NCBI GenBank assembly: GCA_025403435.1
Contig: CM046351.1
Coordinates: 26,811,730-26,875,729 of the forward strand
Origin: Artocarpus heterophyllus
Lineage: Eukaryota > Streptophyta > Magnoliopsida > Rosales > Moraceae
DNA: 64,000 nt
Direction of reading: 5' to 3'
Shown: one piece after another, positions 1-12,976 of the stretch
Position numbering within the stretch: position 1 is the stretch's first letter
How the letters are laid out: every line of letters begins with the position of its first letter
Program-made: the position numbers and the translations under genes
Notes under the pieces: model-generated
Database searches by the model: none
The model's input: only the letters and a program-made list of their open reading frames with translations
What the model was told of the DNA's origin: nothing

Positions 1-2284
1 AAAATTTTAACGTTTCTTTTCTTTTTATTATTTTCTCTCTCTCAAAAATTTCTGAGACGTACTTTCATTTCTCTTCCTCTTCACTTTCTCACGAAATTTC
101 TCTTCTCTTCCTCATGAAATCTCTCTCTCTTCCACGAAAATTTTCTGAGTATATTGAATGAAAAAGGTCTTGTTTCGTTGATTGAAATCAAGGGGTTTTA
201 AGAAGATATTTCAAGGTATGAATTCGGTTTTTGTTATTTTTAAAAAGAAATTCTTCTCCTCGTTAGGTATTGTATTTTGTCTCGATTTTTTTTATATATG
301 ATGTTATGTATATATTATGTGATGTTTTTCTAAGTTTCATATCATTTCAATGTTTTAATGAAAAACGATACTTCTGTCTTCTACCCCTCACAGTAATATG
401 TTACTGTATAATTTTAAAAAGTATGAAAAATGTAACGATTATTCAAGGGATAAATATGATGTTTTCATGAAAATTTGTTATAATATGCAAATGTATGAGT
501 ATGATAGATGAATGTGTTTTATTTATATGTTATAAAATGTTATGTATGATTAAAAGATTTTATGATAATAAAATAATTTCATGCATGATAATATGATGCT
601 TGTATGGAGTTTTAAATTAAAATATAAATATATTAATTGTTCGAAAATGTTTTATTTAAAAGATAATTATATTCAAAATGTATGGTTTGTTTTATATGCT
701 TAAGGTAATTTTTATGATTTAAGAAAAATCATAATAACATGTTTATGTGATGACGATTTTATGGTTATGTTTATAATATGAGATGAGTGTATGGATAGTT
801 TATGGTAAGTATTGATTTTTTTTTATTGCATCTTTAAATGATAAATGGCATGAACACTCAAGGAAGCGAGCACATCGAGACCGCGGCGTCGTCACCAAGT
901 GCATTTTTAAGGTTAAGTAAGCTATCGTTAAGATAAGTACATTCTCACCTGCAACATGACACATGTTTTTACAAGGATTGATGATATGTTTTACAAGGAT
1001 ATTCATGATGATTTTATGATGATTTTTCCTTAAAGGATTTCTTATGAAAGATTTTCATGATTTTAAAGATATGCATGTATGATGATGACATGTTTCAAAG
1101 AAGGAAAAGTATGTATATATGTATCACCTAATAAGTGTTGCACATCCAATGTTATGAAATGTTATGATATGATGTTATGTTTGGTTTGGGATTAGCTACC
1201 ATTCTCCTCTCATGACGGCGCGCCTATGATGATGTTTATGGTGCAACACTTGGGCTCTTAAGATAAAAATAGAATAAGTTTTAAAATGGTCAACGTTATG
1301 AAAGATATGTTCTATGAAATTGTGCTTAAGGCCCTTTTATGATATGATGAAAATGATGATGATGATGTTTATGAAATGTTTTAAATCGTGAGAATATATG
1401 TACTTACTAAGCATTAGCTTAATAATGTTTTATGTCATGTTGCAGATAAGGGTAAGAGAATCATAGAATAGGTGGAGGACATGGGAAGGCGTGTGAGCAA
1501 CATGAACGATGAATTGTAACCGGAAGCACGCCGAGAAAATGATTTTATGATTTAATCAAGTTTTATATATATTTTATTTTGAACATATATTTTTATGTTA
1601 ATTTTTTTTTTAAAAGAATACTTACATTATGGTTTAATAAGGTATTTTATCATTTTTACTGAATTATGAACTTCCGCTATATATTTTACGTAAAGTTGGT
1701 AAGTTTTAAGTTAAGTTTTCCTAAGAAATTTGGTCTCGGACAGCCTGTCGAACTCTGTGACCGGCCTGCCGAAGACTAGAAGTTCGGCCTGCCGACTGTA
1801 TTTTCTGGCCTGTCGAACATGGATGAATTTTCAATCCGATTTGCAAAGCATCTGCCGGCTTGCCGGTAGAGGGTACACCGGCCTGCTGATGATGAACGGC
1901 CTGTCGAAGTCCCAAGTTCGGCATGCCGAACTATGGGAGTAAGTAAGTATTAATCGATTTGATGTTTAATGTGATATGTTGTGATATTCATATAAGTCTT
2001 GATTTTACAACTTGGTATATCTATTATTAATATAAGTTCATGATTAATTTAGAATATAAATGAATAAATTTTATCATAGAATAAATTAAGCAACGACTTT
2101 CGAAACAACGTTAAGTTAAAAAAAAAAAAAACGTATGAATGGATCCTGGTAATGTAAGTTTTAAATACTTTTTAAAACCAATTGTAACGATTAAGTTTGA
2201 TATTATTTTAAAGATTAAAGTTTATGCATGTACGAATGTAAGTATGTAACGACATCTGTGACGTCCGAATTAAGGGGCGTTACA
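1..2284 (+). repeat. 3' part of a Tekay/Del-like gypsy LTR (left end outside window)
   Basis: The stretch is non-coding and ends in GGGGCGTTACA at 2274-2284. The 12982-22047 element ends its LTR in the same way (GGGGCGTGACA) when read in coding orientation. A CT-rich leader-like tract lies at 36-140 and a CGGCCTGCC-type word array at 1740-1927, both also present in the young element's LTR. It interrupts a copia-type LTR that resumes at 2285. The left end is outside the window, so it may be a solo LTR or the 3' LTR of a longer element. The plus orientation is inferred from the terminal motif. Confidence 0.65.
1740..1927 (+). repeat. Short-word array (CGGCCTGCC type), about 22-bp period
   Basis: Words of the form CGGCCTGCCGA or CGGCCTGTCGA start near 1740, 1762, 1785, 1806, 1856, 1879, 1897 and 1919. 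Spacings are 22, 23, 21, 50, 23, 18 and 22. The words are GC-rich inside AT-rich sequence and near-palindromic (TTCGGC-CT-GCCGAA). No protein is encoded; open frames here are a by-product of the repeat. Confidence 0.85.
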
Positions 2285-3105
2285 AAATTATTAGATTGGT
2301 TGATATTCAATAGGATCAAATAATTTATGTCTATTTATTGATTGAATTAATTTACAAATTAATTCAAGATAAAGTTGTTGAATTATCAAGAATATTTATT
2401 TTCCTTGAGATTATCCAGATATGACTATTTTAATCAGATAACTTTTCTATTAGGTTATTTTAATTAAAACTGAGGCTGCATCTAAAGAATCTCGAGTGGA
2501 AAATAAAAGATTCTCAAGGATCATATTATCATAGGTTCGATAGGCTGATCGGTTAGTTCGGCCTAACGATAGAGCAAGTTTGGCTGGATTGGCCTGTCGA
2601 ACTAACCATAATTTGATCACGCATTTTTGACGCGATTTTACGAGAAGTTGATCCATATTCAAAGCTTTAAGGCCTTATCTGATAATAACCAACCTTGGGT
2701 CCAACCTCTATAAATAGGGAGTGAGTTTCCTGAGTTATTCAGATCAATTGAGATGTTAAGAGTGAGTACTCTAGTGTTAGACACTCTGAAACTCCCTAAG
2801 AGCTTTTGTTCACAATCACAAACCTTTGCTCTAGGTCTTCTTAATTGGTTGGAAGGAGAGTCACTGGGGAAGAGTTATACAACGTGTGCCCACACACACT
2901 CTGATCATGGATAGAGAATAACAAAGAAGACTAATTGGCTAAGGTTTTTTTGGAACGTTCTTCTCTTTATTGATTGTAGTAGCTTTTGGCTTACAAAGAT
3001 TAGTAAGATCTGATTAATTTATATATATAGCATGTTAAACTTGTATTTCAGAAAATACTCTAATTTAAAATTTTTAAAATTCTGCTACGTACTCATTTTC
3101 CCACA
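2285..3105 (+). repeat. 3' part of a copia-3-family LTR
   Basis: This matches the second half of the copia-3 LTR (about 35966-36867) along its length. Shared features are the stretch around 2325-2375, the TATA region, the splice-like leader near 2750-2900 and the closing stretch before the terminal CA at 3105. A TATAAATA box lies at 2709-2716 and a short word array at 2559-2599, about 110 bp upstream of it. The left side is cut by the LTR ending at 2284; the right side abuts gypsy coding sequence. It is probably a solo LTR inserted in the gypsy element and then broken by the Tekay-type insertion. Confidence 0.75.
2709..2716 (+). promoter_or_regulatory. TATA box of copia-3-family LTR
   Basis: The octamer TATAAATA occurs at the same place as in the copia-3 left LTR (36467-36474), with conserved flanks. 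It is the expected start of U3-driven transcription in this LTR family. Confidence 0.6.
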
Positions 3106-5546
3106 AGGTGCATCAATGAAGAACATTGAGATACAAGTTGGGAAACTAGCTCAAGGCCTCAACACCAACAAGCTAACAAGTTTCCTAGCAACCCGAAGAG
3201 AAATCCAAAAGAGTATTGTAAGGCTATAACTCTTAAGATTGGTGAGGAAATTCAAGGGCCCACACTTCAAGAAGAGAATGCTAATTCTTCCTTATCTAAG
3301 CCATCACTAAATCAAGAAGCGGAGCTAAGGAAGAAAGCAAGAAGCCAAGATCAATTTCTTTTCCTAATAATCCATCTATCCTCAACACAACACTTCCATT
3401 TCTTCAACAGTTTCAAAAAAGAAGTTGGATGCCCAATTCTCTAAGTTCTTGGAGATCTTTAAGAAGATCCACATCAACATCCTCTTTGCCGATGCTCTTG
3501 AACAAATGCCGACTTATGTCAAGTTTATAAAGGAAGTGATGTCAAAGAAGAAAAGATTAGAAGATTATGAAACCGTAAATCTCATAGAGGAATGTAGTGC
3601 CATTTTTCAACAAAAGCGACCATAAAAGTTGAAGGATCCAAATAGATTTCCCATCCCCTGTGTTATTGGAGATTCAACATTTGAGAAGGCCTTGTGAGAC
3701 CTTAGGGCTAATATTAATCTTATGCCTCTTTTCAGTATTTTGGAAGTTAGGAATTGGCAAGATTAGGCCCACTAAAATCATCTTACAACTTGTAGATAGG
3801 TCCCTCAATTATCTAAAAGGCATCATTGAAGATGTGTTGGTGAAAGTAGACAAGACTATCTTTTCGGTTGATTTTGTTGTTTTTGACATGGAATAGGATC
3901 ATGAGGTTCCTTTAATTATTGGGCAACCTTTTCTTGCCACCAGACATACCCTTATTGATGTTCACCAAGGCATGTTGACTCTTTGAGTTAATGATGAGGA
4001 AGTTCAATTCAACATTTACATTTCAATAAAGTTCCCGAAAGAATCACATACTCGCCATCATGTTGATGTAATTGATTAGTGTGTCAAGGAGCTCTTGGAA
4101 GAATTAACATCTTGTAATGCTTTGGAAGATCACTTCGCTAGACTCCTAGGCAAAAAGAGTGCAGTTATGACTTTGGAGGAAGTTCATTTGGAAGAAGTGG
4201 AGAGTTAAATGCTATACCAACAAAAAAGGATTTGTTTGAAGAGGTGAAGCGCACTAATTCTTAAATTGGCCCGAAATTGAAGCCATTACCTAAACATCTC
4301 CATTATGCCTTTTTAGAAGACAATTCTACTTTCCCGGTGATCATCTCTACCTCATTAACTCAAGATGAGGAAGACAAGCTACTTCATGTCTTGAGGAAGC
4401 AAAGAGTGTGCCTTCCATCTTTAATATCGAAGGAATAAGCCTCGCCATTTGTATGCACAAGATTTTAATAGAGGAAGATTTCAGGACGAATGGACGGCTT
4501 AATTTGGCAATGAAAGAAGTGGTTAGAATCAAAGTTATGAAGTGGTTGAATGTCAGTATTATTTATGCCATCTTCGATAGTTCGTAGGTAAGCCCCGTTC
4601 AAATGAACTTCTCCATATGAAGGAGAACAATGAGTTAATTCCCACTAGGATGGTTACTAGTTGGCAAGTGTATATTCACTATAGAAAGTTGAACAAAGCC
4701 CCAAGAAAAGACCACGTCCCATTTCCTTTTATTGACCGAATGTTGGACTCTTTGGCGAGTTATTCCTACTATTACTTTCTTGATGGCTACTTGGGCTACA
4801 ATTAAATTGTCATTGCTCCTAAAGATCAAGAGAAGACCACTTCTACTTGCCCATATGGCAGTTTCACTTTCTAGAGAATGCCTTTTGGGATGTCTAATGC
4901 TTTTGCTACTTTCCAAATGTGTATGATGGCTATCTTCTTGGACATGGTGGAAGAGATCGTAGGGGTATTTATAAGTGATTTTTGTTTTTTAGATCCTCTT
5001 TCGATCATTTTTTACATAATCTCTCTCTTGTGTTGCAACATGGTGCAAGAGGGAATTGTCTTGGGTCATAGGATTTATTCTAAGGAAATTGAAGTAGACT
5101 AGACAAAGATTTTAGGCATTAAAAAGCTTCCTTCACCAACCAATTTCAAGGGAATTCGAAGTTTTCTTAGGCATTTTGGGTTATACTAGCGTTTTATCAA
5201 GGAATTTTCTAAGATTGTCAAGCCCCTTTTTAATCTCGAGAAAGACATCCCATTCAACTTCAATGATGAGTGCTTGAAGGCTTTCCAAAACATGAAGGAG
5301 AGAATGATGTCGGCACCAATAATGATAGCACCTAATGTGAACCCTTTGAATCATGTGTGATGCTAGTGACTTCATAGTTGGAGCGGTTCTTGGACAAAGG
5401 CATGACAAGACTTTTGAAAAATTTACTATGCGAGCCGCACTCTTAATGAAGCTCAACATAATTACGCCACTACCAAGAAGGAGATGCTGGCGGTAGTGTA
5501 TATTTGTGACAAGTTTCGGTCTTACATCATTAGACATGAAAAACAA
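3106..5546 (+). pseudogene. Athila-like Ty3/gypsy gag-pol fragment (dead)
   Basis: Pieces in all three frames read as the end of Gag, protease, reverse transcriptase and RNase H of an Athila-type gypsy element. Gag tail: 3110-3230, with a run like 'IEIQVGKLAQGLN'. A conserved block rich in Lys and Leu covers 3425-3625. The protease region at about 3660-3890 shows DLRAN where DLGA-type active sites are usual. RT spans about 4617-5250 with 'YRKLNKAPRKDH', 'FLDGYLGYN' and 'RMPFGMSNAFATFQ'. The catalytic FMDD-like site reads FISD, so the first Asp is lost. An RNase H start is visible at 5340-5545 ('ASRTLNEAQHNYATT'). Many stops and frameshifts are present, including a TGA within the protease. The copy ends abruptly in an A-rich stretch near 5546; integrase is absent. 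Lineage is inferred from the overall pattern. Confidence 0.85.
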
Positions 5547-6107
5547 AAAACAAAAAAACAAAAAAACAAAAGGAGAAAGAAGAGTCTGTTAAGAAGACGA
5601 CTTTTGGATTTGAAGAGAGAGAACATATTATTCAATTTTTTTTTCAAAAAAAACAAATTATGGGTTCCACTGCATTTAAAAACTCATATCAATCTCTTAA
5701 TCCAAGTAAGCATACACATGTCTAGCCACATTGGCTGCCAACGCACCGAAGTTTTATTCTGAGTTGCATCCACCCATACCTAACTCCCTATAAAGTATTA
5801 AAATCCCAAATAATTATTTTCTTTTCCTTTTAACCTTTAACGCGAAATTAGTACATTGTCAAACATAAAATCATTTTTTTCTCTTCAATTGTGAGAAAAC
5901 CAATCAAAAAAATGAGCCAAAAAAAAAAGAAAAGAAAAGGGGAGCTAAAACTTACGGCATTATATGCGAGAGAAGAAAGGGAAGCTTAGAGGATGAAGAG
6001 CAATGAATTAAATGAGGAGAATTTCGGTACAGAAAGGAGAACAGCATGAATAGAAGAGAACCGCAAGGCTTGGTTACAAAATATGAATGGGAGAGAAGTA
6101 TCGCAAA

Positions 6108-6120
6108 GGTATTTATACTT
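6108..6120 (-). promoter_or_regulatory. Possible minus-strand TATA box
   Basis: Read on the minus strand the site is AAGTATAAATACC. It is followed downstream by a CT-rich stretch resembling a 5' leader (about 6100 down to 5950). No convincing coding sequence follows, so this may be the promoter of a lost gene or of a repeat. Confidence 0.25.
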
Positions 6121-6239
6121 AAAACCTTGGTAAAAAGAAGAGGTGGGTCTTTACCGACCATGCCACCATCCGTGACCCCTTTGCCAAAAAGGGTAGTGAA
6201 AATGTAGTAGTCCATTATCTCTCCCTAGAGGTATCAAAA

Positions 6240-6425
6240 AGTCTGTGAAGGGTTGGGCTAGCCCTTTTGACCCTAGGCCCGTCACCGTGCTAGACTCGAC
6301 CCTCTACAAAAAAGGGTTGTGCTTGGGCCAGGGTAGAAGAAAAACCCTCAGGCCCAACCCTAGCCCAAACCCTAGCCTTTGAAGAGCCGTGCCGGGCCCA
6401 AGCCCAGGGCCCTACAGGGCCAATC
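6240..6425. repeat. GC-rich block of AGCCC/GGGCC words
   Basis: A GC-rich island of repeated words such as CCCTAGCC, GGGCCCAAGCCC and GGGTTGGGC stands out in AT-rich DNA. Such words are common in subterminal regions of plant hAT (Ac-like) elements. I could not find matching terminal inverted repeats, so the class is open. Confidence 0.4.
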
Positions 6426-7409
6426 CTATAATTTTAAATTTCAAACTTTTTAGTAAGTTTTAATAAAAAAATAAATTAACAAGTATAGAATTATAAGACT
6501 ATTAAGTGTAAAAAAAGACTTCTAAATATTATTTAGAATATTAGAAAAAAGAAATTCTTATCTTTTTCAATATGTAACCAATGCAAGTTTATATTTTTAA
6601 GTGGATGCAACTCTCATATTAAAGGTAAACTGCTATAAATTTTACCCTTTTTTTGTCATTTTCTTCTCCAGTTTCTGCTCTTGGTAAAATTAAGACATCT
6701 AATTTGTAACAACCTTAGTAAAATCTAGGAGTGATGAGAGAAGGATGCCGAGTTATGCATTCAAAGAGGGAGTCCATGGTTCTAATCATGTTAAGTAGTT
6801 TTTATGTTCGTGCACATTTAGTTTATTGATTATTTTTCAATATGGGAATGTAAAACTTTTTTAAAAGATTATTTTCAGCATAATCTAAATTTTTTTTGGC
6901 AAATTGGATAGTAAATAATTTAGGATGTACATTTGAAGAAATAATTTTTGACAAGGTTGTTAAAAAAAAGTAAAGATACATTTGAGAAACATTATTCCAA
7001 TCAGGTAATTAGGCAAAAAATATTTATAAAGACCACATTTGAAAAATATTATCTAATAAAAAGATCCAAAAAATATATATTTAAGTATAAGAGCACATTT
7101 GATAAAAGTAATATCAATGAGCAAATTTAGGGAAAAAAACAAATGTCATTTTAAAAAATATTAAATTTTAAAAGTTATCTAAAAAGTAATTAGCCGAAAT
7201 CCAAATATTAATACAAGCGTGTATTTTGGTTGATATATGCAGACAAGTAGAGCGTATTTGGGGAAAAAACTTTAATGGAGAATTCATATAGAAAATTAGT
7301 ATGAGATATACATGTATAAAAAATAGATAAAAGAGCGGCATGAAGATAAAATGCTTGAATAGGGACACATACTGAAGAAAAGATATTTTATTAGAATTTA
7401 TGAAAAATT

Positions 7410-7632
7410 CAAATGGTTTAGTTGGTAGGGGCTATTCCGCTTAAGCAAGCGACTCGAATTTGAGCTCTTGTGAACGCAGCTGTCGGTGTTGGAAGACGCT
7501 TATCGGCTTCAGGTCTCTCTACGGGTTGACTTCGGATTAGTCGGGCTAAACTACCCAAAAGTTGAAGGGCCTTTAAGGGTTCATGCTATTCGTGGTGGGC
7601 CTGGATATTACGGGGTTTCACCCAAAAAAAAA
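7410..7632 (+). mobile_element. tRNA-derived SINE
   Basis: A 223-bp unit starts with a box A-like sequence (GGTTTAGTTGG near 7415-7425) followed by a box B-like sequence (GACTCGAATTT near 7449-7459). It ends in a short A tail (7624-7632). It is flanked by a 16-bp target duplication, 7394-7409 and 7633-7648, with 15 of 16 identical. Size, internal Pol III boxes, A tail and long duplication together fit a plant SINE copied by target-primed reverse transcription. The box B match is weak, so this copy is probably inactive. The open frame across it (7486-7671) is fortuitous. Confidence 0.8.
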
Positions 7633-7648
7633 GAATTTAAGAAAAATT

Positions 7649-9445
7649 ATTTTAGTGGAACCATTAAATAAGAAAATTATGAACACCACCATTGATATAT
7701 TAAGAAGTTGATGGAGAAAAAATATTTTTTAATAAAGACATATTTGGACCAAAAAAAATTGATGAAGACGCGTGAGAGAAAATGTACTCAAATTTAGATC
7801 TATTTAAAAATATAATAAGATTTAAAGAAAAAATGCAAAAAAAAAAAAAAGAAAAGAGTAAAAAATTCACATCAAAGAAAAAAAGTCAAAAAAAGTAAAA
7901 CAAAAAATGCTTTCAACCAAAACGGTGAGTTTTGATTAAAAGTATGAACATTGTCAAGCATTGACACTTCTATACATTATTAGATAGGAAACTCATATAA
8001 ATAAGAGAGGAAGGAGACTGAGAAGGGATCTGAACACTTTGATCATAAATACTTAATCTATCATTTTTAATTTTTTGAGAGAAACTTGTAAGAGTTGTTG
8101 ATTAATGTCACATATATTCAATAAAAATTGAGCACCAAACTACTTATTTGTGTTCTTTAACTTATTTTAATTTGCATTTTCTGCTTTATACCATTTTGAA
8201 CTCTTTTGGTCGGGTTACAATCTAGAAAATCGGGGTTCCTCTGAAATTGTTTGATTCTACGTCAACATATTTATACTACAAGATCTCGTATTTCTTATTT
8301 TACGGTCACTCAAGATTTTTTTTCACTATTACTTTCCATACGGTTAATGAAGTGGAACAATAAGTTGAAATCAAGGCGTCAACAAAACACTTTCATCTAC
8401 TTTTAAAAAGCCCCTTAGCACTTCACGACGGGAGTGGGGGCGGTCCTAACCACAAACAATAGCAACACCGGCTCTTCAAGGTTAGAATCTAATCTTTCTC
8501 TTGGCTTTCTTAATTCGGGTTAGAAGCACAATAATAAAAATGTAAATAGGACGTTTAGCAAGATAATTAGAATTGTTTTTACAGTAGTATATAAGAGTTT
8601 TATACTATAATAACTTTTTTATTATTATTATAACATATAAAAATTTTAAACTATTTATAATTAAAAAAAAAGTCTAAACTATAACCGCCAGACACCCCTA
8701 ATTGCTACCACTTTTCACCTTTAGTATCAACTACCCATCAGCAGTCTCTCTTTAAGGCAGAAGCCACATAATTGTTGAAAATGATAGGAACTATATCTAT
8801 GAAAATGAATTGTTTTTGCTCCTCTGTTCTTCTAGCTTTTGCTCAAAAAGCTGCAAATTTCCTGCTGTTACAATCCATCTCTGTTGTATGTTTTATGGTA
8901 CTCATTGAAATACACTTTCTTTTTTGGAGTTACTATTAATTACTTAAACTCACAATTAATTCTCTATCAGTGTCTCTGACTGTAATAATGTCAATCTGCA
9001 CATTCCTATTAACAATATTGTGCTTGGATCCGTTAAAACCGGCCCTTTATTTACTACAAAAAAGGCTTTCATTAGTTGATACTATTAAAGTAGGTCTATT
9101 TTTACAGTAGGACTAAGTCAATAAATATTGGACAAAATTTTATCTCAATCTGTCACGTAACTGAATCAGCACTTTGTTCCTCAAATTACGACACTTCATT
9201 ACATGTGAACCGAACTAAATTAGCGTCTCTTAAATTTTTTTTTTTTTTCAATTGGCTATTGTATACCACTAATAATTGTAATCGTACTACCTTCCACATG
9301 ATGAAAAGAGACATTTATAAAGTCATTCAATCAAAGAATTTCTCTCTTACGGACCAAAAAGTCACCATGGTCAAATTGCAACATGGGGCCCCAGCTTGGA
9401 AAAGAGATTAAGGGGATTCCGGACTCCGCTCTCTATCTTTTGTTG

Positions 9446-9480
<35 letters not shown>

Positions 9481-9866
9481 TTACCTATTTTATCCTTAAA
9501 ATTTCAGTGGATGAACTATAAAGTGCCTTTTTCTGGCTTTTACTTACTGTGAAGTTAAAAAAACAAAAACAAATCTTCCTCTTTCCCATACCCTTTTTCC
9601 GTCTTATGTGTGTGTATATATTGTTCAATGTCAACTTTGGAAGAACCAATAATTAAAACCTCGGCTTTTCTTTTTTTTAAAAAAAAAAAAACCTCGCCTT
9701 TTTTTTTTTCCAAATTACGAAAAGCATATGAATATTATACCATTCACCGTTAATTCTATCTTATCATTAGTACTATTTTATTAAAATTTATTATATGTTA
9801 CTACTTTATTTTTAAAAATTAAGCAAACATTTATGTCTATGCATGTTGTCAATGATTTATTATTTG
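7649..9866. other. AT-rich intergenic stretch
   Basis: No gene is supported. There are A-rich runs around 7830-7890, a TATAAATA-like site near 7997 followed by leader-like sequence, poly-T/A tracts (9233-9250, 9670-9710) and a (TTA)n microsatellite at 9438-9481. Confidence 0.55.
9438..9481. repeat. (TTA)n microsatellite
   Basis: Imperfect tandem TTA/ATT triplets, with one G interruption, span about 44 bp. Confidence 0.85.
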
Positions 9867-10458
9867 TGTTGGGGAATTAGGTGTCTCCTAATTCTAAGAA
9901 CACCAAAAATGAATAATTATAGAAAAGAAAAGAAGCAAAGAACACCAAATTTTTGTACAAATTTGTCCAAATTTGAAACTAGGTCCTGTTTCTACCACTA
10001 TAGATTCCATTATGATGAAAAAGATGAATACAGATTACAGGAGAAATTTCTTTCACACACTCTCAATTTTGTGTTTCCCAAATTTTTCTTAGCTCTCTCA
10101 CACACCCCAATAGCCTCACGCTCAAAATATGCCTCTCTTACAAAATATGAGTCACAAGTGCTGTCTTATTAATAAGCCCTAGCCTTCTTACTTCTATTTA
10201 TACCCAAAGAAGAGAGAAAAATCCCTATAATTAGAAACCCTACTAGTTTCCCCTTTTTGGGGCGTTGGAATTCTGACTTCAGCCTTCAAAAACACATAGA
10301 GCAGGTCTTGGGCACCACGGTGCTTGAATCCAGTGCCACGGCGCTGGTTTGTCTTCGGGCTAGAGTCGCGGCGCCCAATTTTGGCACTGCGATGCCCAAG
10401 CTCTTCCTCCTTCCCCTTTTTTCTTTTACTTAGTTGATTTGGCTCTACATCTGCAACA
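9867..10458 (-). repeat. Copia-1 3' LTR
   Basis: This 592-bp LTR begins TGTTGGGG and ends CAACA in plus orientation. It pairs with 23502-24125. The frame 9843-10172 is LTR sequence, not a gene. Confidence 0.9.
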
Positions 10459-10472
10459 ATCTCCCACTTGGA
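10459..10472 (-). other. Copia-1 polypurine tract
   Basis: Read on the minus strand the bases next to the 3' LTR are CCAAGTGGGAGAT, a purine-rich plus-strand primer site as expected for copia elements. Confidence 0.7.
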
Positions 10473-10639
10473 GACTAATCAATCACCATGTCTCCAACTA
10501 CAGTGGTAACAACTTCTCACGTCTCAAAGAGAAGTCCAACTAAAGTTGTTCTTTACAGGAACAGTTTTCATGAGCATATCTACTGGATTCTAACTCCTAA
10601 AAATCTTCTTAAGCTTTAACACTCCATCCTCCGGGGCCA

Positions 10640-12976
10640 ATCTGATGAAGTGATAATGCAACTGTATATGCTTTATCTTAGCATGAATGCGAGATTTTTC
10701 ACCAAATGAATGATGCTCTAACTATCACTGTGAAGCACACTCCTCTCCTACTTGTGACCCAGTTCTTCTAAAAACGACTGCAACCAAATCATCTCCTTGC
10801 TTGCTTCAGTCATTGCCACATACTCTACTTCTGTTGTAAAGAGTGCAACTATCTTTTGCAGCTTCAAGACACAACTAACTATTGTGCCACCCATAGTATA
10901 AACATAACCGGTGGTACTCTTTCTGCCATCAATGTCTCTAGCCATATCAGCATCTACCTAATCTTATAATCCCAAGTCTGACTTCTTGAAACACATAGCT
11001 AAACTTGCAGTACCTCTCAAATATCTGAGAATCTACTTCACACCCTTCCAATGCTACTTGCCTAGATTGTTCATGTACCTACTCACAACTCCCACTGCAT
11101 GTGCAATGTTCGATCTTGTATAAACCATGACATACATGAGACTACCTATTGCAGAAGCATAAGGCACCTTAGCAATGTGGTCTCATTCCTACTCCATGGT
11201 CGGTGATTGCTTTTTTGACAACTTGAAGTGACTAGCTAAAGAAGTACTCACAGGCTTTGCATTACTCATGTTGAATCTTTTAAGCACTTTTTCAACATAT
11301 TCTTCATGTGACAGTTTTAAACCATTACTATTCCTTGTTATTCTCATCCCAAAGATTTGTTTTGTAGCACCAAAATCCTTCATTGCAAACTTCTTAGACA
11401 GCTCCTTCTTCAGCTTGTCAATCTGCTATTTGCAACTACCTGCTATCAACATGTATCGACATATAGCAATAATATAATGTAGGAGTCACCCAAATTCTTC
11501 ACATAACAATAGTGATCTCCCTGACATCTCAAGAAACCATTGCTACACATAAAACTTTCAAACTTCTTAGACCACTCCTTGGGAGCTTGTTTAAGGCCAT
11601 ATAAGCTCTTTTGAAGTTTGCATACCATGTTCTCCTTACCCCGTACTTCAAAACCTTGTGGTTGCTTCATGTAGATCTCCTCTTCCAAATTACCATGGAG
11701 AAAAGCTGTTTTAACATCCAATTGTTCCAATAATAAGTCTTTGTTTGCCACTAGCACAAGTACTGTACTGATTGTGGTTAATTTCACCATCGGAGAAAAA
11801 TCTCATTAAAATCAATGCGTTTTTTTTTTTTTTTTGTTGAAAGCCTTTTACCACCAGCTTTACCTTATATTGTTTGTTGCCATCACTTTCATCTTTAATC
11901 CAGTATACCCACTTGTTGTGCAAGGCCTTTTTGCCTTTTGGTAACTCTGCTAATTGCCATATCTGATTGGACATTAAGGAATCTATCTCATCCCTCATGG
12001 CTAACTCTCACTTGACCAAATCTTTAGTCTACATGACTTCATCATAGCTCTCTGGTTCACCTCGTCGGTCAACAGGATGTAATACACTGAAGAGGAGTAT
12101 CTCTGCGGTGGTCTGATGGTCTTGCTAGACCTCCTGACTAGAGTGGCATGAGTGCTTTGGTTTCCTCCTGGAGCTATGTTTTCTTGGTCTTTAACATCTG
12201 AATTTTACACTTCTACTTCAAGAAGATCCTTCAAAGGAATCACCTCAGGCTTCTTATCTTCAGAACCTGAACTCTTAGAGTCAGTGTTGTCTCTGTCCTT
12301 ATACAGAACACCTTCATTAAAGATCATATCCTTGCTCCTGATAATCTTCTGATTTTGGTCATCCCAGAAACGATAATTAAACTCAAGTCCACCATAGCCA
12401 ACCAGAAAACATTTCTTAGATTTTGCATCGAGTTTACTTCTAGCAGTAGATCAATGTGCACATAGGAAACACAACTAAATACTTTCAAGTAAGAGAGGTC
12501 AACCTTTTTACCGCTCCATACTTCTTCTAGTAGCTTGAACTTCAATGATATGAATGGACTTTTATTCATCAAATGAGCTACGGTGTTAATTGCCTCCACC
12601 CAAAACGACTTTGGTAGTCCGGCATGCAACCTCATACTTCTAGCACGCTTATTCATAGTCTTGTTCATCCTCTTAGCTACATTATTCTGTTGTGGTTTCC
12701 CTAGAATAGTTTTCTTCATCTTTATTATATTCTTAACACAGTACTGCTTGAAATCATAATTTAAGTACTCTCCCCCATTACTAGACTGCAAGCACTTCAC
12801 CTTCAAATTTATCTCATTCTCCGCCATAACTCTCCATCTCTTAAAAGCATCAAAAACATCATATTTGTTTTTTAGAAAGTAAACCCATACTTTTCTGCTT
12901 GAGTCATCAATGAACGTCACATAGTAATTAGCACCACCAAGGGAAGTAACCATCGAAGGTACCCACAGATCAGTGT
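10640..12976 (-). pseudogene. Copia-1 pol, distal part (integrase core, RT, RNase H)
   Basis: Reading leftward: integrase core (12953-12324), RT (about 11998-11190) and RNase H (about 10945-10640). The integrase has lost two catalytic acids: the DNGGEY-type motif reads SSNGGEY, and the usual Glu is Lys in NVAKRMN. RT keeps 'KTAFLHGNLEEEIYMKQPQGF' and 'SLYGLKQAPKEW'. A T/A run at 11821-11836 has expanded and shifts the frame. The catalytic site reads LLLYVD, then shifts frame by loss of one base near 11455. RNase H begins at 'ARDIDGRKSTTGYVY'. The element cannot encode active enzymes. The integrase continues across the nested element at 22053. Confidence 0.9.

Larger units (their letters stand above)
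5547..7393. other. AT-rich intergenic stretch
   Basis: No coding sequence is supported. It holds A-rich runs (5540-5580, 5920-5940), a possible minus-strand promoter near 6110, a GC-rich word block (6240-6425) and long A+T-rich DNA from 6430 to the SINE. Confidence 0.6.

Noticed and set aside
7415..7459. Possible tRNA gene
   Set aside because: Boxes A and B are present but no cloverleaf or anticodon arm can be drawn; the A tail and target duplication show a SINE.
9843..10172. 109-codon frame, with a relative at 23544-23792
   Set aside because: Both lie in the copia-1 LTRs, so the similarity is LTR similarity rather than a gene family.
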